Source: Burkholderiales bacterium
Lineage (GTDB): Bacteria; Pseudomonadota; Gammaproteobacteria; Burkholderiales; JAEUOS01
Reading direction: 5' to 3'
Length of the DNA stretch: 46,459 nucleotides
Assembly: GCA_016790695.1 (NCBI GenBank)
Contig: JAEUOS010000097.1
Location: forward strand, 1 to 46,459
Part shown: piece after piece, positions 16,197-27,033 of the stretch
How the letters are laid out: each line of letters begins with the position of its first letter
Numbering within the stretch: the first letter of the stretch is position 1
The notes under the pieces: model-generated
What the model saw: only the letters and a program-made list of their open reading frames with translations
Told to the model about the DNA's origin: nothing
Database searches by the model: none
Translations under genes and position numbers: made by a program

Positions 16197-17519
16197 CTAG
16201 GGCGTTGTTGAGGGCAGAATTGAGGGCAGAAGCGCGATGACCCGCTCCGCCAGTTTGTCGATGGCAATGCGCTCCTGGCCGGCCTCGCGTCGCAGCGGCT
16301 TGACCGATACCTCTCCTGCACTCGCCTCATCGTCGCCGATCAGGACGGCCAGCTCCGCGCCGCTGGCATCGGCCTTCTTCATCTGCGACTTGAACGACCC
16401 GCCGCCGCAGTGGGTCACGACGTCGATCCCGCAGTCGCGCAGCGCCTCGGCGGCACGAAACGCGAGGCGCGCCGCCTTGGCGGCATCCTGCGCGGCGTGG
16501 GCCACGTACACGTCGCACCGGGCACGGCTCTCGAGATCGGCGCTGCGGCGCGCCAGCTCGACCAGCCGCTCCATGCCGATCGCGAAACCGATCGCCGGTG
16601 CGGGCTTGCCGCCGAAGAGTTCGATCAGCCCGTCGTAACGGCCGCCGCCGCAGATCGTTCCCTGGCTCCCCAGCTCCGACGTGATCCACTCGAAGACCGT
16701 GAGGTTGTAATAGTCGAGCCCGCGCACGAGCCGGGGGTTGATGCGGTATTCGACGCCCGCATCGGCCAGCAGGGACTGCAGGCCGTCGAAATGCGCGCGC
16801 GATTCCGCCCCCAGATAGGCGTCGAGGCGCGGCGCCGCCTCAACAATCTCCTGCATCGCCGGATTCTTGCTGTCGAGGATGCGCAACGGATTGCTGTGGA
16901 GACGGCGCCGCGCGTCCTCGTCGAGCACCGCGGCATGGCGCTCGAAATGCGTGATCAGGGCGGCGCGGTGCGCCTGGCGCTCGGCCGGGCTGCCCAGCGT
17001 GTTGAGCTCCAGGCGCACTTCCTTCAGCCCCAGATCGTTCCACAACCGGCGCGCCATGATGATCAGTTCCGCGTCCACGTCAGGGCCGGCGAAGCCCAGC
17101 GCCTCGACATCGACCTGGTGAAACTGCCGGTAGCGCCCGCGTTGCGGGCGCTCATGGCGGAACACCGGGCCGATCGAGTAGACCCGCTGCGGACCGTTGT
17201 AGAGGAGATTGTGCTCGACCGCCGCGCGCACGATACCGGCGGTGAACTCCGGACGCATGGTGAGCTCGTCGCCGTTGAGGCGGTCGGTGAAGCTGAACAT
17301 CTCCTTCTCGACGATGTCGGTCACCTCGCCGATTCCGCGCCGAAACAGCGTGGTCTGCTCGAGTACCGGGGTCCGCATGCCGACGTAGCCGTAGCTGTCG
17401 AGCCAGCCGGCCAGATGCCGTTCCAGCGCGTGCCAGAACGGGCCGTCGGCGGGCAGCAGATCGTTCATTCCCTTGACACCCGAAAGCCGGGTGGCGCGAA
17501 GCACTTTCTCCTGTGTCAT
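16197..17519 (-). CDS. hisS: Histidyl-tRNA synthetase
   Basis: HisRS charges tRNA-His. Class II synthetase motifs are present: motif 1 around GYVGMRTPVLEQT, motif 2 FRHERPQRGRYRQFHQ, the His-A box RGLDYYN and the motif-3-like segment ending in AIGFAIGMERL. A C-terminal anticodon-binding domain follows. I start at the ATG at 17519 (about 440 residues) with AAGG just upstream. An in-frame GTG at 17531 would overlap the ispG stop by GTGA and add four residues; either is possible. The gene sits between ispG and yfgM. Confidence 0.97.
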   Translation of the reverse strand: MTQEKVLRATRLSGVKGMNDLLPADGPFWHALERHLAGWLDSYGYVGMRTPVLEQTTLFRRGIGEVTDIVEKEMFSFTDRLNGDELTMRPEFTAGIVRAAVEHNLLYNGPQRVYSIGPVFRHERPQRGRYRQFHQVDVEALGFAGPDVDAELIIMARRLWNDLGLKEVRLELNTLGSPAERQAHRAALITHFERHAAVLDEDARRRLHSNPLRILDSKNPAMQEIVEAAPRLDAYLGAESRAHFDGLQSLLADAGVEYRINPRLVRGLDYYNLTVFEWITSELGSQGTICGGGRYDGLIELFGGKPAPAIGFAIGMERLVELARRSADLESRARCDVYVAHAAQDAAKAARLAFRAAEALRDCGIDVVTHCGGGSFKSQMKKADASGAELAVLIGDDEASAGEVSVKPLRREAGQERIAIDKLAERVIALLPSILPSTTP

Positions 17520-17527
17520 CTCGACCT

Positions 17528-18784
<1,257 letters not shown>

Positions 18785-18790
18785 CGACCG

Positions 18791-19729
18791 TCACCGTAGT
18801 TGCAGTCTCGCCACCGAGACCTTGATATGCGGCCCGAGGTCGACCTCGGCGCCGTTGTAGAAGAGCCTGACATCACGCGCATTGCCGACCACCAGCTCGA
18901 ACGGCGGCTGTCCGTCCGCCGACTGCTCGGTGCCGGCGATGTTGTTGCGGGAAAGCACCACGCGGCCGGAGGCGTCCCGGATCTCGGTCCAGGATTCGCC
19001 ATTGAACAGCAACCGGATCCGCGGCTGCCCGGTCGCCGCACCGGGCGCCGGCGCGCCCGCGGCCGGTGCAGTGGTCGCAGAGGCTGCGGTCGCAGGGGCT
19101 GCCGACGCCGACGCAGCAGCTTCCGGCCGCGCTTCCGTCGCCGCCGGCAGCGCGCCCGCGGTCGCCGGCGCGCCTGTCGCCGGCCCCGGTGCGGGCTCGG
19201 TCGCGGCGACCGGCGCAGGCGGGGTCAGCTGCACCGCCGCCGGCGCCCGCGAAGCGTCTGCACGCGGTGCGGCAGGCGCGGGCGCCTGCCAGTGGTAGAG
19301 CGAGTAGCCGCCCAGTCCGGCAACCACCAGGACGATGGCAATCATCCAGGGCCATCCCGCATGATGCTGGCCGCCAGCCATCGGAAACTGCCCGCGGGAG
19401 ACACTGACGCTTTGGAGCTGCACGGTGCTCGGGCCGCTGTCGTGACCCGCCGCCGCCTCGAGTCCACGCACCAATGCGTCGGCATCGAGGCCCAGGAAGC
19501 GCGCATAGGCCCGCACGAACCCGCGCGCAAAGGTCAGGCCGCGCATCGCCTCGACGTCATCGGCCTCCAGTGCCTGGACCTGACGCGGCGCGTACTTCAG
19601 GCGTTGCGCCACGTCGGCGACGGACAATCCCTGACGCTCGCGCTCGGCGCGCAGGCGCTGCCCCACCGACGGGACCTCGACCGGCGCCGCCGCCGCAGGC
19701 TCCGCAGCGGTCGAATCGACCTCGCTCAT
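18791..19729 (-). CDS. rodZ: Cytoskeleton protein RodZ
   Basis: RodZ links the MreB cytoskeleton to the cell-wall synthesis machinery and keeps rod shape. From the ATG at 19729 the protein has 312 residues: a cytoplasmic helix-turn-helix domain (about 22-90; LRAERERQGLSVADVAQRLK), a transmembrane helix (WMIAIVLVVAGLGGYSLY, about 128-145), a long Ala/Pro linker of about 90 residues, and the C-terminal periplasmic beta domain (RIRLLFNGESWTEIRD onward). The start overlaps the pilW stop by ATGA; the frame remains open further upstream inside pilW but without meaning. The linker is low-complexity and probably length-variable. Confidence 0.93.
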   Translation of the reverse strand: MSEVDSTAAEPAAAAPVEVPSVGQRLRAERERQGLSVADVAQRLKYAPRQVQALEADDVEAMRGLTFARGFVRAYARFLGLDADALVRGLEAAAGHDSGPSTVQLQSVSVSRGQFPMAGGQHHAGWPWMIAIVLVVAGLGGYSLYHWQAPAPAAPRADASRAPAAVQLTPPAPVAATEPAPGPATGAPATAGALPAATEARPEAAASASAAPATAASATTAPAAGAPAPGAATGQPRIRLLFNGESWTEIRDASGRVVLSRNNIAGTEQSADGQPPFELVVGNARDVRLFYNGAEVDLGPHIKVSVARLQLR

Positions 19730-20580
19730 TCGAATCGGCCCTGCTGCAGCAGCATGAACTCCTGCGAGTTCGGATAGCGGCGTCGCAGCTGCGTCGCGAA
19801 GCTGGATTCGGCCACGCGGTCGCCGGCCTTCCGTTCGATGCGCAGTGCCAGCCACAACGACTCCGCCGACGGCTCGAAGTTCTTGTTCACGCGATCCACG
19901 TAGAAGCGCGCCTTGTCGAGTTCATCCCGGCGGAAATACAGGTCGCCCAGGCGCATCATCGCACCCGCATTCAAGGGATCAAGGGTGAACGCCTTGCGGT
20001 AGTACTCCTCCGCGAGCGCCTCGTTGCCGAGGCGCTGCGAACAGATCCCGGCGTTCAGATAGGGCTTGTCCGGCGTCGGGTACAGCGGATTCTTGAGCGC
20101 CAGAAGAAACTGCTCGATGCCCTGCCGCTCGCGCTTGGTCTGGCAGAGAAACCAGCCGTAGTTGTTGAGCGCATCCGAATCGCCCGGGGCGATCGACAGC
20201 GCCCGGCGGAACGCCTCCTCGGCGCGCGCGTTCTCCCCCAGGTCCATGTTGATCAGCCCGAGGACGTTGTAGGCGGTCGCGTAGTTCGGATCGGCCGCCA
20301 GCGCACTGCGGACCTCCTCGAGGGCGATCGCCATCTGTCCGCGCTGGAAGTAATTGAAGGCCAGCTCGGTGCGCAGCCGCGCCGTCTCCTGGCGATCGCC
20401 CGCCAGAGCGCCGCCCGGCTGGCGCTGCGCGGCGTCGGACGCCTCGCGCTGCGCGTTGCTGGCCTGGCCGCCGGGAATCATGTGCTCACTGCCGCCGGGC
20501 GCCTGGCATCCCCAGAGCGCAAGCAGCACGACAGCGCCCGCGAGGCGGGATGCCGGGATTCGGTCGCTCGTACGGTCCAC
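19726..20580 (-). CDS. pilW: Type IV pilus biogenesis/stability lipoprotein PilW (PilF)
   Basis: This outer-membrane lipoprotein (PilF in Pseudomonas, PilW in Neisseria) is needed for assembly or stability of the PilQ secretin. The 284-residue product starts at GTG 20580 behind GGAGG at six-base spacing. It has a signal peptide with lipobox LLALWGC (Cys25) and about five to six TPR units (AFNYFQRGQMAIALEE, AYNVLGLINMDLGENARAEE, ALNNYGWFLC and others). It lies between rlmN and rodZ, the standard order in this group. Confidence 0.93.
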   Translation of the reverse strand: MDRTSDRIPASRLAGAVVLLALWGCQAPGGSEHMIPGGQASNAQREASDAAQRQPGGALAGDRQETARLRTELAFNYFQRGQMAIALEEVRSALAADPNYATAYNVLGLINMDLGENARAEEAFRRALSIAPGDSDALNNYGWFLCQTKRERQGIEQFLLALKNPLYPTPDKPYLNAGICSQRLGNEALAEEYYRKAFTLDPLNAGAMMRLGDLYFRRDELDKARFYVDRVNKNFEPSAESLWLALRIERKAGDRVAESSFATQLRRRYPNSQEFMLLQQGRFE

Positions 20581-20592
20581 GATAAGCCTCCG

Positions 20593-21714
20593 CTAAGCCT
20601 GAAGTGGGGGCGGGATCGGCATTTCGCCGCGCCGGAATTCGATGCGCGCCGCGCGATTGGTGCGGTCCCGCACCTCCCCCGCAAGCTGCCCGCAGGCCGC
20701 GGCGATCTGGTCGCCGCGGGTCTTGCGCGTGGTCGTCACCACGCCCGCATCGGTCAGGATTTCCGCGAACGCGCGCACGCGTGCCGCGTCAGACCGGCGA
20801 TACGTGCCACGGGTTCCCGCGACCGAGAACGGATTGAACGGAATCAGGTTGAACTTGCAGGGCACGTCGCGCACCAGCGCCGCCAGCTGCCTGGCCTGCG
20901 CCGGGTTGTCGTTCACGCCGTCGAGCATGATGTACTCGAACGTCACGAAATCGCGGGGCGCCTTGGCGACATAACGAACGCATGCCGCGAGCAGCTCGCG
21001 CAAGGGATACTTGCGGTTGATCGGTACCAGCACATCGCGCAGCGCATCGTCGGGTGCGTGCAGGGAAACGGCGAGCGCAACGGGACATTCCTCCGCCAGC
21101 CGATCCATCATCGGCACCACGCCGGAAGTCGACACCGTCACGCGCCGCCGCGACAGGCCGTAGGCATTGTCGTCGAGCATGACGCGCAGCGCCGTCACCG
21201 TGCTGTCGAAATTGAGCAACGGCTCGCCCATGCCCATGAAGACGACGTTGGTCACCGGCCGCGGCGCCGCCGCAGTCCGCAGCAGCCGCGTCGCGGTCCA
21301 CAGCTGCCCGACGATCTCCGCCGCCGTGAGGTTGCGCGCGAACCCCTGCTTGCCGGTCGAGCAGAACGCACAGTCGACCGCGCAGCCTGCCTGGGTCGAC
21401 ACACACAGCGTGCCGCGCGCCTCCTCCGGGATGAACACCGCTTCGACCGCGTTGCCGGTACCGACATCGAACAGCCACTTGCGCGTGCCGTCGGACGCCA
21501 CGTTGTCGGCGATGACCGCGGGCGACGCGACACAGGCGATCCGCGAAAGCTCGTCGCGCAACGCCTTGGACAGCACCGTCATTCCGGCGAAGTCCGCCAC
21601 GCCTTCCTGATGCATGCACTTGAGCAGCTGGCGCGCGCGGAACGGCTTCTCGCCGTGCGCGGCGAGCCAGTGCGTCAAGCCGTCGGCATCGAGACCCAGA
21701 AGGTTGGACGGCAC
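20593..21714 (-). CDS. rlmN: Dual-specificity RNA methyltransferase RlmN
   Basis: RlmN is a radical-SAM enzyme that methylates C2 of A2503 in 23S rRNA and A37 of some tRNAs. The 373-residue protein has the cluster-binding CxxxCxxC as Cys111, Cys115 and Cys118 (CAVDCAFC) and the mechanistic C-terminal Cys at about 341 (AACGQLAGE). GMGEPLLN and SLHAPDD mark the SAM site. The start is GTG at 21714, 11 bases after the ndk stop; no better ATG is in the conserved range. Confidence 0.96.
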   Translation of the reverse strand: MPSNLLGLDADGLTHWLAAHGEKPFRARQLLKCMHQEGVADFAGMTVLSKALRDELSRIACVASPAVIADNVASDGTRKWLFDVGTGNAVEAVFIPEEARGTLCVSTQAGCAVDCAFCSTGKQGFARNLTAAEIVGQLWTATRLLRTAAAPRPVTNVVFMGMGEPLLNFDSTVTALRVMLDDNAYGLSRRRVTVSTSGVVPMMDRLAEECPVALAVSLHAPDDALRDVLVPINRKYPLRELLAACVRYVAKAPRDFVTFEYIMLDGVNDNPAQARQLAALVRDVPCKFNLIPFNPFSVAGTRGTYRRSDAARVRAFAEILTDAGVVTTTRKTRGDQIAAACGQLAGEVRDRTNRAARIEFRRGEMPIPPPLQA

Positions 21715-21725
21715 GAGCCCGGCTC

Positions 21726-22151
21726 CTAGCGCGCGCAGACTTCCAGGGCGGCAAAGAAATACGCGATCTCGGCGCGCGCCGTGTCGGCCCCGTCCGATCC
21801 GTGCACCGCGTTGGCGTCGATCGAGTCGGCGAAATCGGCGCGAATCGTGCCGGGGGCGGCCTTCTTCGGGTCGGTGGCGCCCATCAGGTCACGATTGCGC
21901 TGGATCGCGCTCTCTCCCTCGAGAACCTGGATCATCACGGGACCGGAGATCATGAACTCGACCAGATCCTTGAAGAACGGACGCTCGCGATGCACCGCGT
22001 AGAAACCCTCTGCGTCAGCACGGGAGAGGCGAGCCATGCGTGCCGCGACGACCCTCAGCCCGGCATCCTCGAATCGCTGGTAGATCTTGCCGATGACGTT
22101 CTTGGCAACGGCATCCGGCTTGATGATCGACAGGGTGCGCTCGACAGCCAT
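21726..22151 (-). CDS. ndk: Nucleoside diphosphate kinase
   Basis: Ndk balances nucleoside triphosphate pools by a ping-pong mechanism through a phospho-histidine. The 141-residue protein contains [12 protein letters not shown] at the N-terminus, the active-site His117 in NAVHGSDG and the conserved RGD-like turn replaced as usual by TIRADF. The ATG at 22151 has GGAG eight bases upstream. The region before it is AT-rich and includes an inverted repeat. It is the first gene of the ndk-to-bamB run. Confidence 0.97.
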   Translation of the reverse strand: MAVERTLSIIKPDAVAKNVIGKIYQRFEDAGLRVVAARMARLSRADAEGFYAVHRERPFFKDLVEFMISGPVMIQVLEGESAIQRNRDLMGATDPKKAAPGTIRADFADSIDANAVHGSDGADTARAEIAYFFAALEVCAR

Positions 22152-22208
22152 GTGAAAAACTCCAAATAAATTAAGGTTTTGGATGAAGCAAGTTAATCCA
22201 AAATTATA
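22152..22208 (-). promoter_or_regulatory. AT-rich ndk upstream region with an 8-bp inverted repeat
   Basis: The 57-bp tilS-ndk gap and its edges contain about 27% G+C (22151-22210). TTTTGGAT (22177-22184) and ATCCAAAA (22196-22203) form a perfect inverted repeat with an 11-base spacer, starting five bases after the tilS stop. With little T-run behind it, it is more like an operator or weak terminator than a strong terminator. The gap probably carries the ndk operon promoter, but no clear box pair can be fixed. Confidence 0.5.
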
Positions 22209-23252
22209 TCAAATCCGTGTGTTTTCCGCCCCATCCGCACCGCTTTGCGGCGGCTCGCGGCGGACCAGCTCGAGCCGCAGGCCGCGGCGACGCACGCCGA
22301 TGCCGCCGAGCCACCATTCCATCCGTCCGCGCCGCCCCGGCGCCGACAGCGCCACGAGCATGGCCTGGAGGCGCGCCTCCGATGGCGCGCGCGTCCCGGC
22401 GCGCGCCAGCCAGCGCCGCAGCACGTTGGCCTGGCGCGCCGGGCCGAGCAGGCTCAGAGGTTGCAGTGCGAGCGCATGCCCGTCGCTCGACAGCAGAACT
22501 GCCAGGTCGGCATCCGCCAGTTCGTCGAGCAGACTGGCGGCGTCACCCTGCAGGCGCGCGGCGCGCGCCATGGTCCGCGCCGGATGCGGGAAGGCCTGCG
22601 CGAGCAGCGGCAGGATGCGTGACCGCAGGAAATTGCGCCGCAGGGCCGTGTCGCGGTTGCTTTCATCCTCGATCCAGTGCAGGCCCGCGGCGCGTCCGGC
22701 GGCGGCGATCTCCGCGCGGGAGACGCCCAGCAGCGGCCGCCAGATCCTTGCCCCGCGCCGCTGCAGCGCGAGTTCGGGCATCGCCGCAAGCCCCTTGGGG
22801 CCCGCCCCGCGCAACAACTGCAGCAGCAGCGTCTCCGCCTGGTCATCGGCATGGTGCGCCAGCGCGACCACCCCGTCCCCAAGCGATTCATAGACCCGAT
22901 AGCGCGCCTCGCGCGCCTGCTCCTCGAGGCTCTGGCCGCCGGCGCGCCCGACGGCGACGGCGGCAACGCGCAGTTCCACGCCATACGCTGCACATGCGTC
23001 GCGACAGTGCGCGACCCAGGCGCTGGCGTTCGGCGACAGGCCGTGATCCACGTGCACGGCGCGCAGCGCAAGCCGGCCGGCACGCGCCTGCGCAACGAGC
23101 AGGTGCAGCAGGACCGAGGAGTCGAGACCGCCGGAGAAACCCGCATGCACCGTCGGCGTGTCGGTGCCGCAAGCGCGCGCCAGCCGGTCGAGGCTGCGCG
23201 CAAGCGCGCGCTCGAGCCCCGTTCCGTCTCGATCAGTCGGGGGCTTCCTCAA
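22209..23252 (-). CDS. tilS: tRNA(Ile)-lysidine synthetase (short form)
   Basis: TilS converts C34 of tRNA-Ile(CAU) to lysidine, so that it reads AUA. The 347-residue protein has the PP-loop [10 protein letters not shown] near residue 41 and [22 protein letters not shown] and the substrate-binding [11 protein letters not shown] segments. It ends after [21 protein letters not shown] plus a short tail, so the C-terminal TilS domain of about 100 residues found in longer homologues is missing. The start is TTG at 23252, inside the accA 3' end, as no other start precedes the PP-loop suitably; the ribosome-binding site is weak. Compact TilS proteins of this size exist, so it may be functional. Confidence 0.88.
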   Translation of the reverse strand: MRKPPTDRDGTGLERALARSLDRLARACGTDTPTVHAGFSGGLDSSVLLHLLVAQARAGRLALRAVHVDHGLSPNASAWVAHCRDACAAYGVELRVAAVAVGRAGGQSLEEQAREARYRVYESLGDGVVALAHHADDQAETLLLQLLRGAGPKGLAAMPELALQRRGARIWRPLLGVSRAEIAAAGRAAGLHWIEDESNRDTALRRNFLRSRILPLLAQAFPHPARTMARAARLQGDAASLLDELADADLAVLLSSDGHALALQPLSLLGPARQANVLRRWLARAGTRAPSEARLQAMLVALSAPGRRGRMEWWLGGIGVRRRGLRLELVRREPPQSGADGAENTRI

Positions 23253-24201
23253 ACTTGCCGAACTGCATCAGTCGTTCATTGCGCCTCTTGATCAGATCCG
23301 CCACGGCGAGATCGTCGACCTGCCGCAGCGCATCCGCCAGCGCCTTCTTCAGGCTGGCCGCTGCGGCCGCGGGATCCCGATGCGCGCCGCCCGGCGGCTC
23401 GTTGACGACGCGATCGATGAGTCCGAGGGACTTCAGGCGCGATGCCGTGATCCCGAGAATCTCCGCCGCCTCCGGCGCCTTGTCCGCGCTCTTCCACAGT
23501 ATCGACGCGCAGCCCTCGGGCGAAATCACCGAATAGGTCGCATACTGCATCATGAGCACGGTGTCGCCGACGGCGATCGCCAATGCCCCGCCCGACCCGC
23601 CCTCGCCGATCACGGCCGTGATCACCGGCACGCGCAATTGCGACATCTCGAGCAGGTTGCGGCCGATCGCCTCCGACTGCCCGCGCTCTTCCGCGCCGAC
23701 GCCCGGATAGGCGCCGGGCGTGTCGACAAAGGTGAAGAGAGGCAGGGAAAACTTCTCCGCCAGCTTCATCAGGCGAAGCGCCTTGCGGTAGCCCTCCGGC
23801 CGGGGCATGCCGAAATTGCGATAGGCGCGCTGCTTGACGTCCCGTCCCTTCTGGTGCCCGACGATGACGCAGGGGCGGCCGTTGAAGCGCGCCATGCCGC
23901 CGACGATCGCGGGGTCGTCGGCAAACGCGCGGTCGCCATGCAGTTCCTCGAAGTCGGTGAAGATCGCCTCGACATAGTCGAGCGTGTACGGCCGGCGCGG
24001 ATGGCGCGCCACCTGCGCCACCTGCCACGGCGACAGCTTCGCGTAGATCTCCTTGATCAGCGCCTGACTCTTCTTCTTCAGCCGCTCGATCTCTTCCGAG
24101 ATGTCGACCGCCGAGTCGTCCTGGACGAACCGCAGCTCCTCGATCTTCTCCTCGAGCTCCGCCAGCGGCTGCTCGAACTCCAGGAACGTAGGCTTGCTCA
24201 T
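23233..24201 (-). CDS. accA: Acetyl-CoA carboxylase carboxyltransferase subunit alpha
   Basis: AccA, with AccD, transfers CO2 from carboxybiotin to acetyl-CoA to make malonyl-CoA for fatty-acid synthesis. The 322-residue product begins with the typical coiled [20 protein letters not shown] helix and contains GHQKGRD, the [11 protein letters not shown] and [10 protein letters not shown] motifs of the carboxyltransferase crotonase fold. The ATG at 24201 is preferred over the TTG at 24207, which lies inside the upstream stop. It works with the fab genes at the right end of the window. Confidence 0.97.
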   Translation of the reverse strand: MSKPTFLEFEQPLAELEEKIEELRFVQDDSAVDISEEIERLKKKSQALIKEIYAKLSPWQVAQVARHPRRPYTLDYVEAIFTDFEELHGDRAFADDPAIVGGMARFNGRPCVIVGHQKGRDVKQRAYRNFGMPRPEGYRKALRLMKLAEKFSLPLFTFVDTPGAYPGVGAEERGQSEAIGRNLLEMSQLRVPVITAVIGEGGSGGALAIAVGDTVLMMQYATYSVISPEGCASILWKSADKAPEAAEILGITASRLKSLGLIDRVVNEPPGGAHRDPAAAAASLKKALADALRQVDDLAVADLIKRRNERLMQFGKFEEAPD

Positions 24202-24203
24202 CT

Positions 24204-24842
24204 TCAATATTCCACGGGAAGCGGGTCAAGGCTGCGCCACATGTACCAGGTGCCGACCGAGCGCCAAGGCGCCCAGTTCGCACCGACCTCGCGCAACTCG
24301 CTGCGCGTGACCGGGTCGCCGGAGAAATAATGCTGACTCACCGCCTTCTGCAATCCCAGGTCGTCGACCGGAAGCACGTCGGGGCGCATCAGGTTGAAGA
24401 TCAGGAACATCTCGGCGGTCCAGCGCCCGACACCGCGAATTTCGGTCAGCGCGGCGACCACTGCCTCGTCGTCGAGCGCCGACCAGTCCTCGTTGCGCAC
24501 GCCGCCCTGCCTGAAATGCGCGGCGAGATCGAGTATGTACTCCGCCTTGCGCTGGGACAGCCCGCAGGCGCGCAGCCGTTCGACCCGCGCACGCGCGATG
24601 CGCGACGGGCTGAAGTCGGGAAACGACGCGACCAGGCGTTCCCACACCGCTTGCGCCGCGTGCACGGAAATCTGCTGCCCGACGATCGATCGCGCGAGGG
24701 TCACGAACGGGTCACCCCGGGTGGTCAGGCAGGCGCCCTGGAGGCGTGGAATGATCCGGCGCATCACCCGATCGCAGCGAACCAGCTCGCGCCGCGCCTC
24801 GTCCCAGTACGGCGGCATCCCGCCGGCTGGCGTCCGCTTCAT
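24204..24842 (-). CDS. DNA-3-methyladenine glycosylase II (AlkA-like)
   Basis: The 212-residue protein is a helix-hairpin-helix GPD glycosylase that removes alkylated purines. It shows [12 protein letters not shown], the hairpin [17 protein letters not shown] and the catalytic Asp161 in [12 protein letters not shown]. It lacks the N-terminal beta domain of E. coli AlkA, as do many compact homologues. It overlaps the upstream DUF6352-like gene by ATGA and ends two bases before accA, so it is co-transcribed with accA and tilS. Confidence 0.93.
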   Translation of the reverse strand: MKRTPAGGMPPYWDEARRELVRCDRVMRRIIPRLQGACLTTRGDPFVTLARSIVGQQISVHAAQAVWERLVASFPDFSPSRIARARVERLRACGLSQRKAEYILDLAAHFRQGGVRNEDWSALDDEAVVAALTEIRGVGRWTAEMFLIFNLMRPDVLPVDDLGLQKAVSQHYFSGDPVTRSELREVGANWAPWRSVGTWYMWRSLDPLPVEY

Positions 24843-25909
24843 GGTTGCGACCCGACGGGCAGGCCGATCAGCAGGTTCTGCGGCTTGGCGCGCACGACGC
24901 CCTGGGGGGTCATCGCCAGGGCCAGGTAGCAGCGCGGCGCAAGGCCCGCCGGGGCCGGGGCATCGTCAGTCTGCATCTCCATCATGCAAAGGATGCGCAT
25001 GCGCCTTGCGTCGTCGAGAGGTCGCGAATTATAGATGTCATTGAGCAGCGTCGTGGCCTCGCCATCCAGGCCGACGTACCAGCGCATGCGGGCACTGTCG
25101 ATGCTGCGCACAGGCCGCACCCGGACGCCCGCGCCGAAGAAATGCCGGACCCAGCCCTCGATGACACGGCAGAACCCTTCCAGCCCCGCCGAGCCGAAAC
25201 CGATCGGCAGCGCCATGTCGTGGCGCTCGTCGCGCGCCCAGTAATCATCCGCATTGTCGCGCGTCAGCACCGTGAACTCGACCGCCTGCAGGGAAGCTTG
25301 GGCCTGCTCGATGAGCCCGACGATGCCGGCGTCGCCGCCACCGGCGCCGTCGCGCGCCGCATCGAGCGCCTCGACATCGGCAAGAAAGACCTGCCCGTCC
25401 TCGACATGCGCACGTTGCGCGCGAAACAGCAGTTCGCCGGCGCGCGCCTGCAGCGCGTCGTCACAGCCGTCGAGGACGTTTCGCACGATCATCTGGGCCA
25501 GCTGGTCGGCAAACAGCGGCGGCAGCCGCAATGCCGCGAAGTCGATCGCCTTGCCGTCGGCGCCGACGAACAGGCGCCGGTACGCCTCCTCCAGCGACCC
25601 GTGGCTCAGCAGGTGATTGCGAAAGCGCAGCACGTAGCCATAGGCTTCGCGTGCGTCCGGATCGGCGAATGCCGCCACGTCGTCAGGCATCACGGCTGCA
25701 CGCGGGTCGTTCATCAGCCGTTCGAACACCGCGCGCTCGCGCGGGCACGACTGGGCAACCGGAGCGACTTCAGGGCGCGCGAAGTAGGCCCGCAGCAGAT
25801 CGTCGGTGACCAGGCACCGGCGCTGAGCGTCGCGCTCGGCGAGGTGAAACCCGGAGTGCCGCCAGAAATCGGGCATGAAATGGAGGAATCGACGCTGCCG
25901 TCGTGACAT
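24839..25909 (-). CDS. DUF6352-like protein of unknown function
   Basis: 356 residues from the ATG at 25909. The N-terminal MPDFWRHSGFHL and VTDDLLRAYFARPE match my memory of the DUF6352 family, a conserved betaproteobacterial protein without known role; this assignment is from memory and unverified. No signal peptide, membrane segment or catalytic motif is evident. The sequence is mixed alpha/beta with a central helical part (residues about 70-190) and a C-terminal half containing GFGSAGLEGFCRVIEGWVRHFF. It starts an operon with the glycosylase, accA and tilS, and is divergent from the PP2C gene. The frame stays open upstream of 25909 only by chance. Confidence 0.8.
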   Translation of the reverse strand: MSRRQRRFLHFMPDFWRHSGFHLAERDAQRRCLVTDDLLRAYFARPEVAPVAQSCPRERAVFERLMNDPRAAVMPDDVAAFADPDAREAYGYVLRFRNHLLSHGSLEEAYRRLFVGADGKAIDFAALRLPPLFADQLAQMIVRNVLDGCDDALQARAGELLFRAQRAHVEDGQVFLADVEALDAARDGAGGGDAGIVGLIEQAQASLQAVEFTVLTRDNADDYWARDERHDMALPIGFGSAGLEGFCRVIEGWVRHFFGAGVRVRPVRSIDSARMRWYVGLDGEATTLLNDIYNSRPLDDARRMRILCMMEMQTDDAPAPAGLAPRCYLALAMTPQGVVRAKPQNLLIGLPVGSQP

Positions 25910-25983
25910 GGGGACCGCGAGGCGCGGTATAGTAGCGCAACGCTGCCAGGGGAGGCGCCTGAGGGCGCGCGCGTTCGAGGGAC
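25910..25983 (+). promoter_or_regulatory. Divergent promoter region between DUF6352-like and PP2C genes
   Basis: The 74-bp gap must drive both genes. On the plus strand TATAGT (25929-25934) is a good -10 box. GTGACA about 19 bases upstream, inside the DUF6352-like start, is a loose -35. The PP2C start has GAGGGAC directly before the ATG. Confidence 0.45.
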
Positions 25984-26997
25984 ATGAATTACGAGTTCGC
26001 CAGCGCCGAGAACATCGGCGACCGCAAGGAGCAGCAGGATCGCGTCGCCATCGCGACCCACCCGACCGAGGAAGACGTTCTGCTGGCCGTGCTTGCCGAT
26101 GGCATGGGCGGTCACAAGGGCGGTGCAATCGCCTCGCAGTCGGTGGTCGACGCGGCGATGGGCGTGTTCGCCTCGTTCAAGCCGGGCACAGGCGTGCCGC
26201 GGGACTGGCTGCACGGCATGGTGATGGCGGCCCATGAACGCGTTGCGCGGGCGGGCCGCGGCCACAATCGCGACCCGCGATCGACCTGCGCCATTGCGCT
26301 GGTCTCACGTGAACGCATCGACTGGGTCCACTGCGGTGACAGCCGCCTGTACCAGTTCCGCGCCGGCGAATTCGCTGGCCGCACCGAAGACCATTCGATG
26401 GTCGAGATCCTGGTCAAGCAGGGCGAGATCAGCGAAGACGACGCACTGGTGCATCCGGACCGGAGCAAGCTGTTCACCAGCCTCGGAGGCCCCGAGGCGC
26501 CGCAGATGGCCTTCGGGAGCATCGAGCAGGTCGAACCGGGCGACGCGGTGCTGCTGGCCTCGGACGGACTGTGGGCGTATTTTCGCAACCGCGAGCTCGC
26601 CGCGCTGGTCGGCTACCGCGGGCCGACCGAAGCCTGCGATCGCCTGGTCGCGCTCGCGCGCAGACGCGCTGCCGGCAATGGCGACAACCTGAGCGTCATC
26701 ATGGTGCGCCGCACCGGCAGCGTCGCGAAGCGGCGCCTGCTGGGCGCCCTGTTCAACGCGGCGGGCACGAAGCCCGTTGCGCCCTCGTCGTTGGAAGATT
26801 GCCGGCGCTTCCTGCTGGCTTACCTGCGGGGTGCCGGCGGCGCGGGCGTGCCCGATCTGGTCCGGCGCGTCGAGGGATGCGCGACGCCGGAGGCGATGCG
26901 CGAGGTGATCGGCGCCAGCGGCACGATCTTCGCCGCAATGACGAGCCGCGCCAAGGCCGATGCGTTTGCGTCACGCGCGCTCGACCTGCTCGACTGA
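25984..26997 (+). CDS. PP2C-family serine/threonine protein phosphatase
   Basis: The 337-residue protein has the bacterial PP2C metal-binding motifs: DRKEQQDR at 12-19, LADGMGGHKGG near 38-48, CGDSRLYQF near 118, ASDGLW near 192 and GNGDNLSVIMV near 236. These phosphatases remove phosphate from Ser or Thr in a Mn/Mg-dependent reaction in the cytoplasm. After the catalytic core an extra helical C-terminal segment of about 90 residues remains (residues about 248-337, DCRRFLLAYLRGAGG and onward), with no recognised family. No Ser/Thr kinase or FHA protein is in the window. It starts divergent from the DUF6352-like gene and is followed by the VOC gene after 36 bases. Confidence 0.92.
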   Translation: MNYEFASAENIGDRKEQQDRVAIATHPTEEDVLLAVLADGMGGHKGGAIASQSVVDAAMGVFASFKPGTGVPRDWLHGMVMAAHERVARAGRGHNRDPRSTCAIALVSRERIDWVHCGDSRLYQFRAGEFAGRTEDHSMVEILVKQGEISEDDALVHPDRSKLFTSLGGPEAPQMAFGSIEQVEPGDAVLLASDGLWAYFRNRELAALVGYRGPTEACDRLVALARRRAAGNGDNLSVIMVRRTGSVAKRRLLGALFNAAGTKPVAPSSLEDCRRFLLAYLRGAGGAGVPDLVRRVEGCATPEAMREVIGASGTIFAAMTSRAKADAFASRALDLLD

Positions 26998-27033
26998 GCG
27001 CCGGCCGTTCGCGCAGGACTGTCGGCGGCACGC

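Noticed and set aside
19474..21729. Long plus-strand open frame (about 750 codons) opposite rodZ, pilW and rlmN
   Set aside because: Antisense shadow with His/Arg/Ala-rich composition and no motif; the minus-strand genes are well supported.
22177..22203. Rho-independent terminator after tilS
   Set aside because: The inverted repeat is AT-rich and lacks a following T-run, so it was recorded as an inverted repeat in a regulatory region instead.
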